Source: CADEED01 sp035525785 (GTDB taxonomy: Bacteria > Pseudomonadota > Gammaproteobacteria > Steroidobacterales > Steroidobacteraceae). From it: a stretch of DNA of 64,000 nt. The notes under the pieces are model-generated. The model was not told the DNA's origin, ran no database searches, and worked only from the letters and a program-made list of their open reading frames with translations. Both the position numbers and the translations under genes were made by a program. The DNA lies in contig DATLDQ010000001.1 in the NCBI GenBank assembly GCA_035525785.1, forward strand, positions 1 through 64,000, given 5' to 3'. Below, in pieces: positions 61,576-64,000 of this stretch; positions within the stretch are counted from its first letter, which is position 1; every line of letters starts with the position of its first letter.

Positions 61576-62669
61576 AACGCGTCGGCGCGCCCGTCACCGT
61601 GTTGATAGTCGACGATTCGCCGAGCATGCGCCTGCTGCTGAATCACGTGCTCGGACTCGACCCGCGCATCCAGGTGCTCGCCACGGTGAACGATGGCCAG
61701 GCGGCCATCGACTTCCTCGAAGGCAGCACTTCGCGGCCCGACGTCGTGCTCATGGACATCCACATGCCGCGCATCGACGGGTTCGAGACCACGCGGCGGA
61801 TCATGGAGACCCATCCGCTGCCCATCGTGATCTGCACTGCAACGGCGGATCCGCACGAGCTGCAAGTCGCGTTCCGCTCCATGGAAGCCGGCGCCGTCGC
61901 CTGCGTCGAGAAGCCCGCTGGCTATGACGATCCACGTTTCGACACCGCGGTGCAGAACCTGCAGCAGACGGTGCGACTCATGGCGGAGGTGAAGGTGGTG
62001 AGGCGCTGGCCGAAGCCGCGGCTTGCCGGCGCGCGCGCTCCGGCGCCCGTGCCGACGCCGCCCGCAAGGTCGAGCGCGCCGCGTATCGTCGGCATCGGTG
62101 CTTCGACCGGCGGGCCGCCCATCCTGCAGAGCATCCTGTCGGCGTTGCCCCGGGATTTTCCAGCACCGGTACTCATCGTCCAGCACATCGCGCGCGGATT
62201 CCTGTCCGGCATGGTGGAGTGGCTCAATCAAACTACCGGCCTGCACGTGCACGTGGCCGCGCACGGCGCAATCACATCCCCGGGCCACGTGTACATCGCG
62301 CCCGACGACTTTCATCTCGGCGTCACCGCCGTCGGCCGCCTGGTGCTGTCGCGCGACCCGCCGGATGGCGGGCTGCGGCCGTCGGTATCGTTCCTGTTCC
62401 GATCTCTGGCCGAGAACATCGGCGGCAACGCGGTGGGCGTGCTGCTCACGGGCATGGGGCGCGACGGCGCCGACGAGCTGAAGAGAATGCGCGATCGCGG
62501 CGCGCTGACCATCGCACAGGACCGCGAGACGTCCGTGGTGCACGGCATGCCGGGCGCCGCCATCGAGATCGGCGCCGCCATGCAGGTACTGCCCGCGGAT
62601 CGCATCGCGGCGGCGCTGCTGACCGAGCTCACGCGAAAGATTCCACAGGTTGGAGGTGTCGAGACATGA
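61572..62669 (+). CDS. cheB: CheB-type receptor methylesterase/deamidase
   Basis: This 365-residue response regulator removes methyl groups from receptors when phosphorylated. Its N-terminal REC domain carries Asp62 in VLMDIHMPRIDG. After a Pro/Ala linker (about 140-170) comes the esterase with the triad Ser178 (GIGASTGGPP), His205 (VQHIARGF) and Asp298 (MGRDGADELK). It overlaps cheA by four bases and the following hybrid kinase by four bases. It corresponds to WspF in a Wsp-like system. Confidence 0.94.
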   Translation: MKRVGAPVTVLIVDDSPSMRLLLNHVLGLDPRIQVLATVNDGQAAIDFLEGSTSRPDVVLMDIHMPRIDGFETTRRIMETHPLPIVICTATADPHELQVAFRSMEAGAVACVEKPAGYDDPRFDTAVQNLQQTVRLMAEVKVVRRWPKPRLAGARAPAPVPTPPARSSAPRIVGIGASTGGPPILQSILSALPRDFPAPVLIVQHIARGFLSGMVEWLNQTTGLHVHVAAHGAITSPGHVYIAPDDFHLGVTAVGRLVLSRDPPDGGLRPSVSFLFRSLAENIGGNAVGVLLTGMGRDGADELKRMRDRGALTIAQDRETSVVHGMPGAAIEIGAAMQVLPADRIAAALLTELTRKIPQVGGVET

Positions 62670-64000
62670 GCGCATCGCAAACGCAGTCCCCGAGGCGTGT
62701 GCTCATCGCCGAGGACAGCCCGACGCAGGCCCAGCAACTCGCGCACATCCTCGAGGACCAGGGCTTCGAGGTGGTGAGCGCGGCGAACGGACGCCTGGCG
62801 CTGGAGATGGCGCGACGCGAGAAACCGCGTCTCGTGGTCAGCGACGTCATCATGCCGGAGATGAACGGCTACGACCTGTGCTCGAGCATCAAGAACGACC
62901 CCACGCTCGAAGACGTGCCCGTGATCCTGGTGACGACGCTCGCGGATCCGCAGGACGTGATCCGCGGCCTCGAATGCCGCGCCGACAATTTCGTGCTCAA
63001 GCCCTACGACGCCGAGCACCTGGTCCGCCGCATCCAGTTCGTGCTGGTCAACAGCCAGATGCGCCAGAGCGACCAGCCAGGCATGGGCCTCGAGATCGTG
63101 TTCAGCGGCCAGAAACATTTCATCACCGCGGACCGGCTGCAGATACTCAACCTGCTCCTGTCCACCTACGAAGCCGCCATCCAGCGCAACCGCGAGCTCA
63201 GCAACACGCGCGACACGCTGCACGAGACCAACCGGGAGCTGCAGCAGCTCACGCACGAGCTCGAGTCGCGCGTGCAAGTGCGCACGCGCGAGCTAGAGCA
63301 GAGCAACGAGGCCCTGCGCCAGGCGCAGCAGGCTCTCATCCAGCAGGAGCGGCTGCGGGCGCTCGGCCAGATGGCGAGCGGTATCGCACACGACATCAAC
63401 AACGCGATCTCGCCCATCTCGCTGTATACCGAGGCGCTGCTCGAGCGCGAACCGCTCAGTGACAAGGCACGCGGCTATCTCACGACCATCCAGCGCGCCA
63501 TCGACGACGTGGCGCAGACGGTGGGCCGCATGCGCGAGTTCTACCGGCCGCGCGAGAAGGAGCTGCAGCTCGCGGACGTCGAGCTGAACCCGCTGATCCA
63601 GCAGGTCATCGATCTCACGCGCGCGCGCTGGAACGACCTCGCGCAGCGGCGCGGCGTGATGATCGAGCTCCTGCCCGAGCTCGCCGCGGACCTCGCGACC
63701 ATTCGCGGCGCCGAGAACGAGATTCGCGATGCGCTGACCAATCTCGTCTTCAACGCCGTGGATGCGCTGCCGCAGGGTGGCCGCATCGCGATCCGTACGC
63801 GCAACGTCGCATTGCCCGGTCCGCAAGGCGCCGAATCGGCGGTGCAACTCGAAGTAACCGACACCGGCGTAGGCATGGACGAGGACACGCGTCGCCGCTG
63901 CCTCGAACCCTTCTTCACCACCAAGGGCGATCGCGGCACCGGCCTGGGTCTTGCGATGGTCTACGGCATGGCCAAGCGACACAGCGCGGGTCTCGACATC
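62666..64000 (+). CDS. REC - histidine kinase hybrid, C-terminus cut by window edge
   Basis: The visible 445 residues begin at the ATG at 62666, overlapping the cheB stop. A REC domain (about 10-130) has its acceptor Asp in VVSDVIMPEMNGYD and the Thr/Lys switch in LVTTLAD and VLKPYD. A coiled coil follows (about 165-235), then a HisKA-type helix with phospho-His in ASGIAHDINNAISPISLY, and an ATPase domain (NLVFNAVDAL, DTGVGMD, GTGLGLAMVYGM). There is no membrane segment. It occupies the place where Wsp operons have the GGDEF response regulator WspR. The stop codon is outside the window. Confidence 0.88.
   Translation, partial: MSASQTQSPRRVLIAEDSPTQAQQLAHILEDQGFEVVSAANGRLALEMARREKPRLVVSDVIMPEMNGYDLCSSIKNDPTLEDVPVILVTTLADPQDVIRGLECRADNFVLKPYDAEHLVRRIQFVLVNSQMRQSDQPGMGLEIVFSGQKHFITADRLQILNLLLSTYEAAIQRNRELSNTRDTLHETNRELQQLTHELESRVQVRTRELEQSNEALRQAQQALIQQERLRALGQMASGIAHDINNAISPISLYTEALLEREPLSDKARGYLTTIQRAIDDVAQTVGRMREFYRPREKELQLADVELNPLIQQVIDLTRARWNDLAQRRGVMIELLPELAADLATIRGAENEIRDALTNLVFNAVDALPQGGRIAIRTRNVALPGPQGAESAVQLEVTDTGVGMDEDTRRRCLEPFFTTKGDRGTGLGLAMVYGMAKRHSAGLDI

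Overview
The window is one stretch of GC-rich (roughly two-thirds G+C by eye), densely coded chromosome from a Gram-negative proteobacterium, most likely a gammaproteobacterium. Support for that: adjacent parE-parC (topoisomerase IV), the xseB-ispA-dxs block, the nrdR-ribD-ribE-ribBA-ribH-nusB-thiL block, an EF-P with the modifiable Lys34, a ~1300-residue PurL, a FimX-like protein, and a purL / mltF / tadA neighbourhood. The combination of FimX, FolE2 and REP-like palindromes with a GGGGACAGATCT core suggests the Xanthomonadales / Nevskiales / Steroidobacter part of the class, but this is inference only. No rRNA, CRISPR array, transposase, integrase or phage gene is visible.

Layout. 0-2.5 kb: 5' end of efp, divergent from a FimX-like degenerate REC-PAS-GGDEF-EAL protein. 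2.5-8 kb: a secreted cyanophycinase-isoaspartyl peptidase fusion, divergent from a TonB-dependent receptor and LysE-type exporter pair. 8-12.2 kb: parE-parC. 12.3-13.9 kb: an ECF sigma factor with a membrane protein partner, divergent from a small membrane protein. 13.9-16.4 kb: rubrerythrin, an Fe-S oxidoreductase and a DUF3501 protein, behind a tandem palindrome. 16.5-20.6 kb: xseB-ispA-dxs-folE2. 20.6-24.9 kb: a four-gene envelope operon (cupredoxin, outer-membrane protein, ModA-like binding protein, OprO/P porin), closed by a perfect palindrome. 25-33.1 kb: a Ser/Thr kinase with a cyclic-nucleotide domain, then thiL, nusB, the riboflavin genes, nrdR and glyA, all on the minus strand. 33.2-40.8 kb: a histone-deacetylase-like amidohydrolase, ettA, a Zn-ribbon-like protein, a second palindrome and purL. 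40.9-51.5 kb: accessory genes, namely a type I secretion operon with an internally repeated RTX substrate, DUF1820, an orphan T6SS-type FHA protein, a very acidic small protein and a DGPF protein with an ECF42-like sigma factor. 51.4-55 kb: a tRNA-like relic, tRNA-Ser(CGA), an MltF-like lytic transglycosylase, a double DUF1080 protein, YceI and tadA. 55.2 kb to the end: a Wsp-like chemosensory operon (cheW, cheR-TPR, cheW, MCP, cheA-REC, cheB) that runs into a REC-histidine kinase cut by the window edge.

Most interesting points: (i) both steps of cyanophycin breakdown in one exported polypeptide, opposite a TonB receptor and an amino-acid exporter, which suggests a scavenging locus; (ii) a ModA-like binding protein co-transcribed with two outer-membrane proteins and a cupredoxin, with no permease or ATPase; (iii) a Wsp-type operon in which a REC-histidine kinase occupies the place of the WspR diguanylate cyclase; (iv) an RTX protein made of three in-register 260-residue repeats; (v) two stop-to-stop palindromes of one family between convergent genes; (vi) a tandem operator-like palindrome before rubrerythrin; and (vii) an inverted copy of the tRNA-Ser T-arm at the edge of the accessory block that separates purL from mltF/tadA.
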